Positions 1 to 5,057 of a stretch of DNA of 5,057 nucleotides are shown here, piece after piece. The notes under the pieces were generated by a model. That model searched no databases, was not told the DNA's origin, and saw only the letters and a list, made by a program, of their open reading frames with translations. This DNA comes from Paracoccaceae bacterium (GTDB lineage Bacteria > Pseudomonadota > Alphaproteobacteria > Rhodobacterales > Rhodobacteraceae). A program made the translations under genes and the position numbers. Where the stretch lies: positions 1-5,057 of the forward strand of contig JALWJU010000234.1 of assembly GCA_026997055.1 (NCBI GenBank), given 5' to 3'. How positions within the stretch are numbered: the stretch's first letter is position 1; the number at the start of each line of letters is the position of its first letter.

Positions 1-1730
1 TTGACCCATTTCGGCGCTTCGTGAGCGCGCGCGAGCACGTCGTTTTCCGGTGCCATGTAGATCGCGCCCGGGGGCGGCGCCACGGCGGCATGTGCCGCGC
101 CGGCCGGCTCCCCGGCGGCATGTGCCCCCTCCTCGCCGTCCGCGGCTGTCCCGCCATGGGCCGCCTCGCCGCCGGCCTCCCCGGCCTCCCCGGCCTCGGC
201 ATGGGCGGGCAGGTTGAAAAAGGCGATGAGCTTCTCATGGTCGCCGAAGAAGCTCTTGTACCAGACCATGCCGGAAAACATCGCGCCAAGCGCCAGCGCG
301 CCCAGCGGCAGGAGCATGACCATCGGGCTTTCATGGGCATGCTCGTGGGTGTGCCTGTCGCCGCGCGGCGTCCCCCAGAAGGTCAGGAACATCAGCCGCC
401 AGCTGTAGAAGGCGGTGAAGGCCGCGGCGATCACCAGCACCCAGAAGGCAAAGCCGCCATCGCTCCCCGCCCAGGCGCTCTCGATGATCGCGTCCTTCGA
501 CTGGAAGCCGGCAAAGCCGATCGCGGTCAGCGGGATGCCGACGCCGGTAATCGCCAGCGTGCCGATCAGCATCGCCCAGAAGGTCAGGGGCATCTTCTTG
601 CGCAGCCCCCCGTAATTTCGCATGTCCTGCTCGTGGTGCATCCCGTGAATCACCGAACCCGCGCCCAGAAACAGCATCGCCTTGAAGAAGGCATGGGTCA
701 GCAGGTGAAACATCGCCACCGAATAGGCGCCCACCCCGGCAGCCACGAACATGTAGCCCAGCTGGCTCATGGTCGAATAGGCGATGACGCGCTTGATGTC
801 GTTCTGCACGAGGCCGATCGTGGCGGCGACAAAGGCGGTGAGGCTGCCGATCACGACGATGAAGGTCTTGGTGTCCGGCGCCACTTCCATCAGCGGCGAC
901 AGGCGCGAGACCATGAACACCCCGGCCGTCACCATGGTCGCGGCATGGATCAGGGCCGAAACCGGAGTCGGACCCTCCATCGCGTCCGGCAACCATGTGT
1001 GCAGGAAAAGCTGCGCCGACTTGCCCATGGCGCCGATGAACAGGAGGAAGGCGAGCAGGTTGGCCGCGTTCCAGTCGCGCCAGAGGAAATGCAGGTTTTC
1101 CTGCGCGAGCGAGGGCGCGGCGGCGAAGATGTCGTCGAAGCGGATCGAGTCGGTCATGTAGTAGAGCCCGAAGATCCCCAGCGCGAAGCCGAAATCGCCC
1201 ACCCGGTTGACCACGAAGGCCTTGATCGCCGCCGCATTGGCGCTCGGCTTCTTGTAGTAAAATCCGATCAGCAGGTAGGAGGCCACGCCCACCCCCTCCC
1301 AGCCGAAGAACATCTGCAGCAGGTTGTCGGCGGTGACCAGGGTAAGCATGGCGAAGGTGAAGAAGCTCAGATAGGCAAAGAAACGCGGCCGGTAGCTCTC
1401 GCCCCTGAATTGCGGATCGTCGGCCATGTAGCCGATCGAGTAGAGATGGACGAGGCTCGAAACCGTGGTCACCACCACCAGCATGATCGCGGTCAGCCGG
1501 TCGAGCCGGATCGACCAGTCAGCCGCCAGCGTGCCGCTCTCGATCCAGCGCAGGACCTGGATGTGCTGCGTCTCCCCGGGCAGGGTGAAGAAGACCGCCC
1601 AGCTGAGCAGCGCCGCCAGGAACAGAAGCCCCGTGGTCAGGTATTGCGCGCCCTTGTCGCCGATGGCCCGGTGCCCGAAGCCCGCGATCAGCGCGCCGAT
1701 GAGCGGGGCGAAGAGGATGATGGTGACCAT
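1..1730 (-). CDS. nuoL: NADH-quinone oxidoreductase subunit L (antiporter-like, ND5 homologue), 3' end outside window
   Basis: The frame runs from ATG at 1730 off the left edge, giving 576 complete codons plus two bases. NuoL is the distal antiporter-like proton-translocating subunit of the membrane arm. Roughly fourteen hydrophobic segments are visible. Conserved charged residues of the family are present: Glu145 in FFGWEGVGVASYLLIGFYY, Asp179 in NRVGDFGF, Lys237 in GAMGKSAQLFLHTWLPDAM, Lys350 in HAFFKAMLF and Lys412 in QSKDAIIE. They match by position the E. coli NuoL residues Glu144, Asp178, Lys229, Lys342 and Lys399. After the helix near 470-490 comes a low-complexity Ala/Gly/Glu/His linker (about 508-550), and the visible part ends at HEAPKWV, which in this group precedes further membrane helices and the long lateral helix. 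Rhodobacterales NuoL is usually about 700 residues, so about 125 are missing. AAAGG lies 8 nt ahead of the start. Confidence 0.97.
   Translation of the reverse strand, partial: MVTIILFAPLIGALIAGFGHRAIGDKGAQYLTTGLLFLAALLSWAVFFTLPGETQHIQVLRWIESGTLAADWSIRLDRLTAIMLVVVTTVSSLVHLYSIGYMADDPQFRGESYRPRFFAYLSFFTFAMLTLVTADNLLQMFFGWEGVGVASYLLIGFYYKKPSANAAAIKAFVVNRVGDFGFALGIFGLYYMTDSIRFDDIFAAAPSLAQENLHFLWRDWNAANLLAFLLFIGAMGKSAQLFLHTWLPDAMEGPTPVSALIHAATMVTAGVFMVSRLSPLMEVAPDTKTFIVVIGSLTAFVAATIGLVQNDIKRVIAYSTMSQLGYMFVAAGVGAYSVAMFHLLTHAFFKAMLFLGAGSVIHGMHHEQDMRNYGGLRKKMPLTFWAMLIGTLAITGVGIPLTAIGFAGFQSKDAIIESAWAGSDGGFAFWVLVIAAAFTAFYSWRLMFLTFWGTPRGDRHTHEHAHESPMVMLLPLGALALGAMFSGMVWYKSFFGDHEKLIAFFNLPAHAEAGEAGEAGGEAAHGGTAADGEEGAHAAGEPAGAAHAAVAPPPGAIYMAPENDVLARAHEAPKWV
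83..126 (-). repeat. 14-bp direct repeat pair in the NuoL linker
   Basis: CGGCGGCATGTGCC occurs at 83-96 and again at 113-126, offset by 30 bp (ten codons), so both copies are read in the same frame. They encode the similar peptides GAHAA and AAHAA within the Ala/Gly-rich linker. The pair looks like a partly decayed in-frame duplication. Confidence 0.7.
172..198 (-). repeat. Three tandem 9-bp repeats in the NuoL linker
   Basis: On the + strand CCGGCCTCC occurs twice in tandem, followed by CCGGCCTCG. Read as protein this is EAG repeated three times (NuoL residues 512-520). The unit is a multiple of three, so gain or loss of copies by slippage would keep the frame. Confidence 0.8.
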
Positions 1731-1734
1731 TGAT

Positions 1735-2040
1735 CTAGCCTTTCATCACGTTGACGTCTTCAACGTCGATAGAGCCACGGTTGCGGAAGAAGCTGACCAG
1801 GATCGCAAGCCCGATCGAGGCTTCGGCCGCCGCCACGGTCAGCACGAAAAGGGTAAAGACCTGCCCCACCGAATCGCCGAGGAAACGGGAAAAGGCGATC
1901 AGGTTGATATTGACGCTGAGCAGCATCAGTTCGACCGACATCAACAGGACGATCACGTTCTTGCGGTTCAGGAACAGACCGAAAATGCCGATCACGAACA
2001 GGCCCGCCGCCAGGCTCAGATAATGCTCAAGTCCTACCAT
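1735..2040 (-). CDS. nuoK: NADH-quinone oxidoreductase subunit K (ND4L homologue)
   Basis: This 101-residue subunit has the standard NuoK length and three transmembrane helices, near residues 4-24, 29-50 and 61-84. The two membrane glutamates essential for proton translocation in this family are present: Glu37 in LLMSVELMLLSVN (helix 2) and Glu73 in TVAAAEASIGLAI (helix 3). They correspond to E. coli Glu36 and Glu72. NuoK stacks between NuoJ and NuoN in the membrane arm. The ATG at 2040 has purine-rich GGGAGCGAGGGAAAG immediately upstream, which can serve as ribosome binding site. The TAG stop is 4 nt before the nuoL start. A perfect hairpin sits in the 52-nt gap between nuoJ and this gene. 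Confidence 0.98.
   Translation of the reverse strand: MVGLEHYLSLAAGLFVIGIFGLFLNRKNVIVLLMSVELMLLSVNINLIAFSRFLGDSVGQVFTLFVLTVAAAEASIGLAILVSFFRNRGSIDVEDVNVMKG
1739..1744 (-). promoter_or_regulatory. Ribosome binding site for nuoL
   Basis: GAAAGG lies 8 nt upstream of the nuoL ATG at 1730 and within the final codons of nuoK. With the 4-nt gap between the genes, coupled translation is likely. Confidence 0.6.
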
Positions 2041-2054
2041 CTTTCCCTCGCTCC

Positions 2055-2075
2055 CGATTTTTCTGCGAAAAATCG
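2055..2075 (-). repeat. Perfect inverted repeat (hairpin) in the nuoJ-nuoK gap
   Basis: CGATTTTTC and GAAAAATCG form a perfect 9-bp stem with a 3-nt loop. It occupies 21 of the 52 bases between the nuoJ stop and the nuoK start. The AT-rich stem stands out against GC-rich surroundings. No run of U follows it in the minus-strand transcript, so it does not look like an intrinsic terminator. Its downstream edge abuts GGGAG of the purine-rich region ahead of nuoK. Possible roles are mRNA processing or stability, modulation of nuoK translation, or a copy of a dispersed palindromic element; none can be decided from this window. Confidence 0.75.
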
Positions 2076-2092
2076 CTGCTGCCTCGTCTCTC

Positions 2093-2707
2093 TCATAGCC
2101 CCTGCCCCGGTTTCACGTCCTTCAGTTCGATCGAACTGGCCGGGTCGCGGTGCATCTGCGCGACCACGTTCTGGCGCTTGATGTTCGGGCGGTGATGGAG
2201 CGTCAGCACGATGGCGCCGATCATCGCCACCAGCAGGATCAGCCCGGCAAGCTGAAACAGCAGGATGTAATCGTCATAGATCAGCATCCCCAGCGCGGCG
2301 GTGTTTTCCACCTGATCCAGCGGGGGCGTCACGGCGGCGCGCGCGGCCTCGGCCCCGTCGGCGAACTGCCAGACGCCGTAGATCATCCCCAGTTCCATCA
2401 GCAGGATCACCCCGATCAGGATCCCGATCGGCAGGTATTCGGCCATGCCGGCCCTGAGGGCTGCGAAATCCACGTCCAGCATCATCACCACGAACAGGAA
2501 CAGCACCGCCACCGCGCCCACATAGACGATCATCAAGAGCATGGCGATGAACTCGGCCCCCAGCAGCACGAACAGCCCGGTCGCGCCGATGAAGGCGGTG
2601 ATCAGCCACAGCACCGAATGCACCGGATGCTTCGACACCACGGTAAACAGCCCGCCCACCAGCACGATCAGGGCGAAGGCGTAGAAGGCGAAATCGGCGA
2701 CGCTCAT
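2093..2707 (-). CDS. nuoJ: NADH-quinone oxidoreductase subunit J (ND6 homologue)
   Basis: This 204-residue inner-membrane subunit lies between NuoH and the antiporter-like subunits. In this family its third helix contains a pi-bulge that takes part in coupling quinone reduction to proton transfer. Five hydrophobic helices are visible near residues 5-24, 30-49, 53-77, 92-113 and 147-170. The third holds the family signature, with Glu52 at its entry, Tyr62 and the glycine in IVYVGAVAVLFLFVVMML (60-77). The SKHPVHSVLWL segment (25-35) before helix 2 is also typical. A hydrophilic C-terminal tail of about 34 residues follows the last helix. The start is ATG at 2707, preceded at 7 nt by AAAGGAGG, an unusually complete Shine-Dalgarno. 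The frame is open further upstream to an ATG at 2899, but that extension lies over the nuoI coding region and has no family resemblance. Confidence 0.97.
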   Translation of the reverse strand: MSVADFAFYAFALIVLVGGLFTVVSKHPVHSVLWLITAFIGATGLFVLLGAEFIAMLLMIVYVGAVAVLFLFVVMMLDVDFAALRAGMAEYLPIGILIGVILLMELGMIYGVWQFADGAEAARAAVTPPLDQVENTAALGMLIYDDYILLFQLAGLILLVAMIGAIVLTLHHRPNIKRQNVVAQMHRDPASSIELKDVKPGQGL

Positions 2708-2714
2708 GGGCGGG

Positions 2715-2723
2715 CCTCCTTTG
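2715..2723 (-). promoter_or_regulatory. Strong ribosome binding site for nuoJ
   Basis: The sequence AAAGGAGG, closely complementary to the 16S rRNA anti-Shine-Dalgarno, lies 7 nt before the ATG at 2707. It fixes the nuoJ start well downstream of the in-frame ATG at 2899. It is the strongest such site in the window and lies in the 46-nt gap after nuoI. Confidence 0.8.
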
Positions 2724-2753
2724 CGGGATTTGCGGTATGTGTCTGGTTGCAGA

Positions 2754-3245
2754 TCATCGGTAGGGCGCGTCCAGTTCCAGATTGCGGGCGATTTCGGCCT
2801 CCCAGCGCTCGCCGTTCTCCAGGAGCTTCTGCTTGTCGTAGAAAAGCTCCTCGCGGGTCTCGGTGGCGAATTCGAAATTCGGCCCCTCGACGATGGCATC
2901 GACCGGGCAGGCCTCCTGGCAGAAGCCGCAATAGATGCACTTGGTCATGTCGATATCGTAGCGCGTGGTGCGGCGCGAGCCGTCGTCGCGCGGCTCGGCG
3001 TCGATCACGATCGCCTGGGCCGGGCAGATCGCCTCGCACAGCTTGCAGGCGATGCAGCGCTCTTCGCCATTGGGGTAGCGCCTGAGCGCGTGCTCGCCGC
3101 GAAAGCGCGGGCTGAGCGGCCCCTTTTCGAACGGGTAGTTGATGGTAGCCTTGGGGGCGAAGAAGTACTTGAGCCCCAGCTTGAAGCCGACCAGGAAATC
3201 CCAGAGCAGGAAGTATTTGGTCGCGCGGACGAAATCGAATGCCAT
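2754..3245 (-). CDS. nuoI: NADH-quinone oxidoreductase subunit I (2x[4Fe-4S] ferredoxin-type, TYKY homologue)
   Basis: This 163-residue peripheral-arm subunit binds clusters N6a and N6b and hands electrons from NuoG to NuoB (N2). Both ferredoxin motifs are intact: Cys64-x2-Cys67-x2-Cys70-x3-Cys74-Pro and Cys103-x2-Cys106-x2-Cys109-x3-Cys113-Pro. The N-terminus (FDFVRATKYFLLWDF) is the amphipathic helix that anchors the subunit to the membrane domain in this family. NYPFEKGPLSPRFRGEHAL (36-54) is the usual segment ahead of the first motif. I chose ATG at 3245 because AGGAGG sits 8 nt upstream and the protein then begins MAFDF, as I remember for Rhodobacter NuoI. An in-frame ATG at 3275 would add ten unconvincing residues (MPAGQQEAEP) and overlap nuoH. 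The length matches Rhodobacter-type NuoI. Confidence 0.98.
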   Translation of the reverse strand: MAFDFVRATKYFLLWDFLVGFKLGLKYFFAPKATINYPFEKGPLSPRFRGEHALRRYPNGEERCIACKLCEAICPAQAIVIDAEPRDDGSRRTTRYDIDMTKCIYCGFCQEACPVDAIVEGPNFEFATETREELFYDKQKLLENGERWEAEIARNLELDAPYR

Positions 3246-3249
3246 CGGT

Positions 3250-4290
3250 TCAGCCTCCTGTTGCCCAGCGGGCATAGGTGCCCCAGAACGCGCCGTATTG
3301 CGCGGCGAATGCGACGAACACCACCCAGGCCAGGCTCATGGGCAGGAACACCTTCCAGCCGATGCGCATCAGCTGATCGTAGCGGTAGCGCGGGGTGATC
3401 GCCTTGATCATCGAGAAGATGAAGAAGAAGAACACGATCTTCATCAGCAGCCAGCCGATCCCGTCGGGAAGCCCCGGCACCGGGCTCAGCCAGCCGCCGA
3501 AGAACAGGATCGAGATCAGCGTGCACATCAGCACGATCGCCACATATTCGCCGATCATGTAGAGCAGGAACGGGGTCGAGGAATATTCGACCTGGTAGCC
3601 CGCCACCAGTTCGCTTTCCGCCTCCGGCAGGTCGAAGGGCGGGCGGTTGGTTTCCGCGAGCGCCGAGATCAGGAACAGGAACACCATCGGGAAATGCGGC
3701 AGCCAGTACCAGTTGAGCAGGCCGCCGGGGCCGTCCTGGGCGCGCACGATGTCGCCGAAATTCATGCTCCCGGTGGAGAGGATGATGCCGATGATGATCA
3801 GGCCGATGGAGACTTCGTAGGAGATCATCTGCGCCGCAGACCTGAGCGAGCCCAGGAACGGATACTTGGAGTTCGACGCCCAGCCGCCCATGATGATGCC
3901 ATAGACCTCGAAGCTGGAAACGGCAAAGACGAACAGGATCGCCACATTGATATCGGCCAGCACCCAGCCGTCGTTGAACGGGATCACCGCCCAGGCGGTG
4001 ACCGCCATCACCAGCGAGATCATCGGCGCCAGCAGGAAGACGACCCGATCCGCCCCGTCGGGGATGACGATCTCCTTGACCACATACTTGATGAAGTCGG
4101 CGAAGCTCTGCAGCAGGCCGAAGGCCCCGACCACGTTGGGCCCCTTGCGCATCTGCACCGCCGCCCAGATCTTGCGGTCGCCCCAGAGCAGGAAGGCCAG
4201 CGCCACCAAGAGCGGCACCAGGATCAGCAGCCCCTGGCCCAGGATCAGGAGCGCGATGCCCAGATTTGTCGTTGTGAAGAACTCGATCAT
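3250..4290 (-). CDS. nuoH: NADH-quinone oxidoreductase subunit H (membrane quinone-site subunit, ND1 homologue)
   Basis: This 346-residue multi-pass inner-membrane protein has a length typical of alphaproteobacterial NuoH/Nqo8. NuoH joins the peripheral arm to the membrane arm and forms much of the ubiquinone cavity and the proton-coupling E-channel. Visible signatures are GDRKIWAAVQMRKGPNVVG (37-55), the conserved loop after the first helix; RSAAQMISYEVSIGL (150-164) with Glu159; and AETNRPPFDLPEAESELV (212-229), the acidic quinone-site loop. About eight hydrophobic segments can be seen, near residues 10-35, 84-104, 115-135, 160-172, 198-212, 241-268, 279-298 and 314-330. The ATG at 4290 has GAGGA 9 nt upstream, part of which is the stop codon of the preceding lipoprotein gene. 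The TGA stop is 4 nt before nuoI. No truncation or frameshift is seen. Confidence 0.98.
   Translation of the reverse strand: MIEFFTTTNLGIALLILGQGLLILVPLLVALAFLLWGDRKIWAAVQMRKGPNVVGAFGLLQSFADFIKYVVKEIVIPDGADRVVFLLAPMISLVMAVTAWAVIPFNDGWVLADINVAILFVFAVSSFEVYGIIMGGWASNSKYPFLGSLRSAAQMISYEVSIGLIIIGIILSTGSMNFGDIVRAQDGPGGLLNWYWLPHFPMVFLFLISALAETNRPPFDLPEAESELVAGYQVEYSSTPFLLYMIGEYVAIVLMCTLISILFFGGWLSPVPGLPDGIGWLLMKIVFFFFIFSMIKAITPRYRYDQLMRIGWKVFLPMSLAWVVFVAFAAQYGAFWGTYARWATGG
3254..3259 (-). promoter_or_regulatory. Ribosome binding site for nuoI
   Basis: AGGAGG lies 8 nt upstream of the ATG at 3245 and inside the last codons of nuoH. It decides the start of nuoI in favour of 3245 over the in-frame ATG at 3275. 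Confidence 0.8.
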
Positions 4291-4299
4291 CTGTCCATG

Positions 4300-4304
4300 T
4301 CCTC
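4300..4304 (-). promoter_or_regulatory. Ribosome binding site for nuoH
   Basis: GAGGA lies 9 nt before the nuoH ATG and shares bases with the TGA stop of the lipoprotein gene (TGAGGA). Ribosomes finishing the upstream gene would therefore stop right on the nuoH initiation region. Confidence 0.65.
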
Positions 4305-4713
4305 AGACCGTGGGTATCCCGTTTTCGATGCAGTTCTGCACCGTGATTTCGGCGTCGATATTGCGCAGCCCCTCGGGGATCGAGGCGGATATGACATAGC
4401 CCGCATCGCCGTACCAGACGCCATTTCGCTTTTCGACTTCCGTGCGTATATGGCGGGCGAAGCCATAGCCGCGAATGAGCGCGTATTGCGCCGCCACGCA
4501 TTCGCCATAGGCGGCCACGTCCTCGCGGTCGCGCGCCCCCTTCATGGCGACGAGGAACGACACCATGTCATCCTCCAGAAGCCGCGTCTGCGTGCCCAGA
4601 TATTCGGGCGCAAAGGGCTGCTGCGCCTCGCCCCCCGCCACCGGCGCATCGCAGGCCGCCAGCGCCGCGAGGCCCAGGGCCGGGCCGAAGGTTATGCGCG
4701 AAATCCGCCTCAC
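4303..4713 (-). CDS. Small predicted lipoprotein of unknown function encoded between nuoG and nuoH
   Basis: This 136-residue protein is not one of the 14 core complex I subunits. The start is GTG (4713-4711), overlapping the nuoG stop as GTGA, with AGAAGG 10 nt upstream. Starting here gives a plausible lipoprotein signal peptide: basic MRRISR, a hydrophobic stretch, then the lipobox LAAC with Cys21 as the lipidation site. Any later in-frame start would remove that signal. The mature part (22-136) has no membrane segment. It is soluble-looking and mixed, with a Tyr/Gly/Arg-rich middle (YALIRGYGFARHIR, 77-90) and a C-terminal part reading like beta strands (VWYGDAGYVISASIPEGL). Two further cysteines, Cys72 and Cys128, could form a disulfide if the protein is periplasmic. 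Asp at +2 would favour inner-membrane retention under the E. coli Lol rule; whether this applies here is inference. Unidentified reading frames are known in Rhodobacter and Paracoccus nuo clusters. I do not recognise a named family. A role in complex I assembly or stability is only suggested by position. Confidence 0.82.
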   Translation of the reverse strand: MRRISRITFGPALGLAALAACDAPVAGGEAQQPFAPEYLGTQTRLLEDDMVSFLVAMKGARDREDVAAYGECVAAQYALIRGYGFARHIRTEVEKRNGVWYGDAGYVISASIPEGLRNIDAEITVQNCIENGIPTV

Positions 4714-5057
4714 TCGGCCGCCACCTTCTGGCCGCGCGCCTTTTCGAGTGCCGCCAGTTCGGCCATTACGGCGGAGGCGCGCGCGATCGGGTTGGTCAGG
4801 TAGAAGTCATTGATTGCATTGCGGAAAGTCGCCTTGGCCGCGGGTTTCTTGCGGCTCTTGAGCGGCTGCCACTGATTGGCCGGCACCGCGTCCACCTCGC
4901 CCAGATGCGGCACCGCCGCGACCATCGCCGCGCGCAGGGCGGCCTGGCTGTCCCAGGGCTGGGGCGCAGCCAGCGCGCCGGAAAGCGCGCGCAGGATGGC
5001 CCAGTTTTCCTTGGCCTCGCCGGGCGCAAAGGCGGCGCGGCGGGCAAGCTGCGGCCG
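4710..5057 (-). CDS. nuoG: NADH-quinone oxidoreductase subunit G, C-terminal part (5' end outside window)
   Basis: Only the last 115 codons and the TGA stop (4712-4710) are present; the reading frame is open to the right edge. NuoG is the large iron-sulfur subunit of the complex I peripheral arm (75-kDa subunit in mitochondria) and passes electrons from NuoE/F towards NuoI. The iron-sulfur ligands lie in the missing N-terminal part, so none can be checked here. Recognition rests on the tail: an APGEAKENWAILRALSGAL stretch close to the window edge, then FYLTNPIARAS and a closing MAELAALEKARG segment, as I remember from alphaproteobacterial NuoG. Its position directly ahead of nuoH and nuoI supports the call. 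The full protein is usually about 670-690 residues in this group. The stop codon overlaps the GTG start of the next gene by 4 bases, so the two are probably translationally coupled. Confidence 0.93.
   Translation of the reverse strand, partial: RPQLARRAAFAPGEAKENWAILRALSGALAAPQPWDSQAALRAAMVAAVPHLGEVDAVPANQWQPLKSRKKPAAKATFRNAINDFYLTNPIARASAVMAELAALEKARGQKVAAE
4714..4729 (-). promoter_or_regulatory. Ribosome binding site for the lipoprotein gene, inside nuoG
   Basis: AGAAGG (4729-4724) lies 10 nt upstream of the GTG start, within the last codons of nuoG. Together with the 4-base GTGA stop/start overlap it supports the GTG as the true start and suggests that translation is coupled to nuoG. Confidence 0.55.

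Noticed and set aside
21..1733. 570-codon open frame on the + strand opposite nuoL
   Set aside because: It is antisense to a clear NuoL, and its product is rich in Arg, His, Gln and Gly with no recognisable domain. Long antisense frames are expected in GC-rich DNA with strong third-position bias.
2055..2075. Hairpin read as a rho-independent terminator
   Set aside because: The stem is AT-rich and is followed by GGGAGCGAGG on the transcribed strand, with no U tract. Essential downstream nuo genes also need read-through.
2708..2899. N-terminal extension of nuoJ to the in-frame ATG at 2899
   Set aside because: The added 64 residues lie mainly over nuoI and look like shifted coding sequence. 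The AAAGGAGG and the family N-terminus support the start at 2707.
2150..3085. 311-codon open frame on the + strand opposite nuoJ and nuoI
   Set aside because: It is antisense to two confident genes, is His/Gln/Asp-rich in a way typical of reversed membrane-protein codons, and shows no domain.
3246..3275. N-terminal extension of nuoI to the in-frame ATG at 3275
   Set aside because: It would overlap the nuoH end and add ten atypical residues. AGGAGG is placed correctly for the ATG at 3245.
3005..4501. 498-codon minus-strand frame overlapping nuoH and nuoI
   Set aside because: It is an out-of-frame reading of nuoH and its neighbours. The Arg/Ala/Gly-rich product has no membrane pattern, while the nuoH frame is unmistakable.
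4287..4508. 73-codon minus-strand frame over the lipoprotein gene and nuoH start
   Set aside because: It is a different frame of the same DNA, with no signal peptide or domain. The 136-residue frame has a lipobox and coupled start and stop signals.
3139..4803. 554-codon open frame on the + strand opposite nuoI, nuoH and the lipoprotein gene
   Set aside because: It spans several real genes on the other strand, has low-complexity Gln/His/Arg/Asp composition, and shows no family resemblance.

Overview
The window is an internal piece of a bacterial respiratory complex I (NADH:ubiquinone oxidoreductase, nuo) operon. Every gene lies on the minus strand, so transcription runs from the right edge to the left edge. 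In transcription order the genes are: the 3' end of nuoG (5057-4710), a small lipoprotein-like gene that is not a core complex I subunit (4713-4303), nuoH (4290-3250), nuoI (3245-2754), nuoJ (2707-2093), nuoK (2040-1735) and most of nuoL (1730-1, running off the left edge). The G-H-I-J-K-L order is the canonical bacterial one.

The DNA is GC-rich. The predicted proteins resemble what I remember of alphaproteobacterial complex I, especially Rhodobacter/Paracoccus-type (Rhodobacterales). Examples are a 163-residue NuoI, a NuoG tail containing FYLTNPIARAS, and a NuoH with the GDRKIWAAVQMR segment. An extra reading frame inside the nuo cluster also fits this group, because the nuo loci of Rhodobacter capsulatus and Paracoccus denitrificans are known to carry interspersed unidentified reading frames. 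The order-level assignment is inference; no rRNA or other marker gene is present.

The genes are tightly packed. nuoG and the lipoprotein gene overlap by 4 bases (GTGA). The gaps that follow are 12 nt (lipoprotein gene-nuoH), 4 nt (nuoH-nuoI), 46 nt (nuoI-nuoJ), 52 nt (nuoJ-nuoK) and 4 nt (nuoK-nuoL). Each gene is preceded by a Shine-Dalgarno-like sequence. I see no promoter and no convincing intrinsic terminator, as expected inside a long operon. No stretch longer than 300 bases lacks a gene.

Functionally, NuoG and NuoI are peripheral-arm iron-sulfur subunits that carry electrons towards quinone. NuoH forms the membrane part of the quinone site. NuoJ, NuoK and NuoL are membrane-arm subunits that translocate protons. 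The least explained items are the small lipoprotein gene between nuoG and nuoH, a perfect 9-bp hairpin just upstream of nuoK, and a repeat-built Ala/Gly/Glu/His linker in NuoL. No mobile element, CRISPR array, RNA gene or defence-type system is visible. Apart from those three points this is an ordinary housekeeping region.
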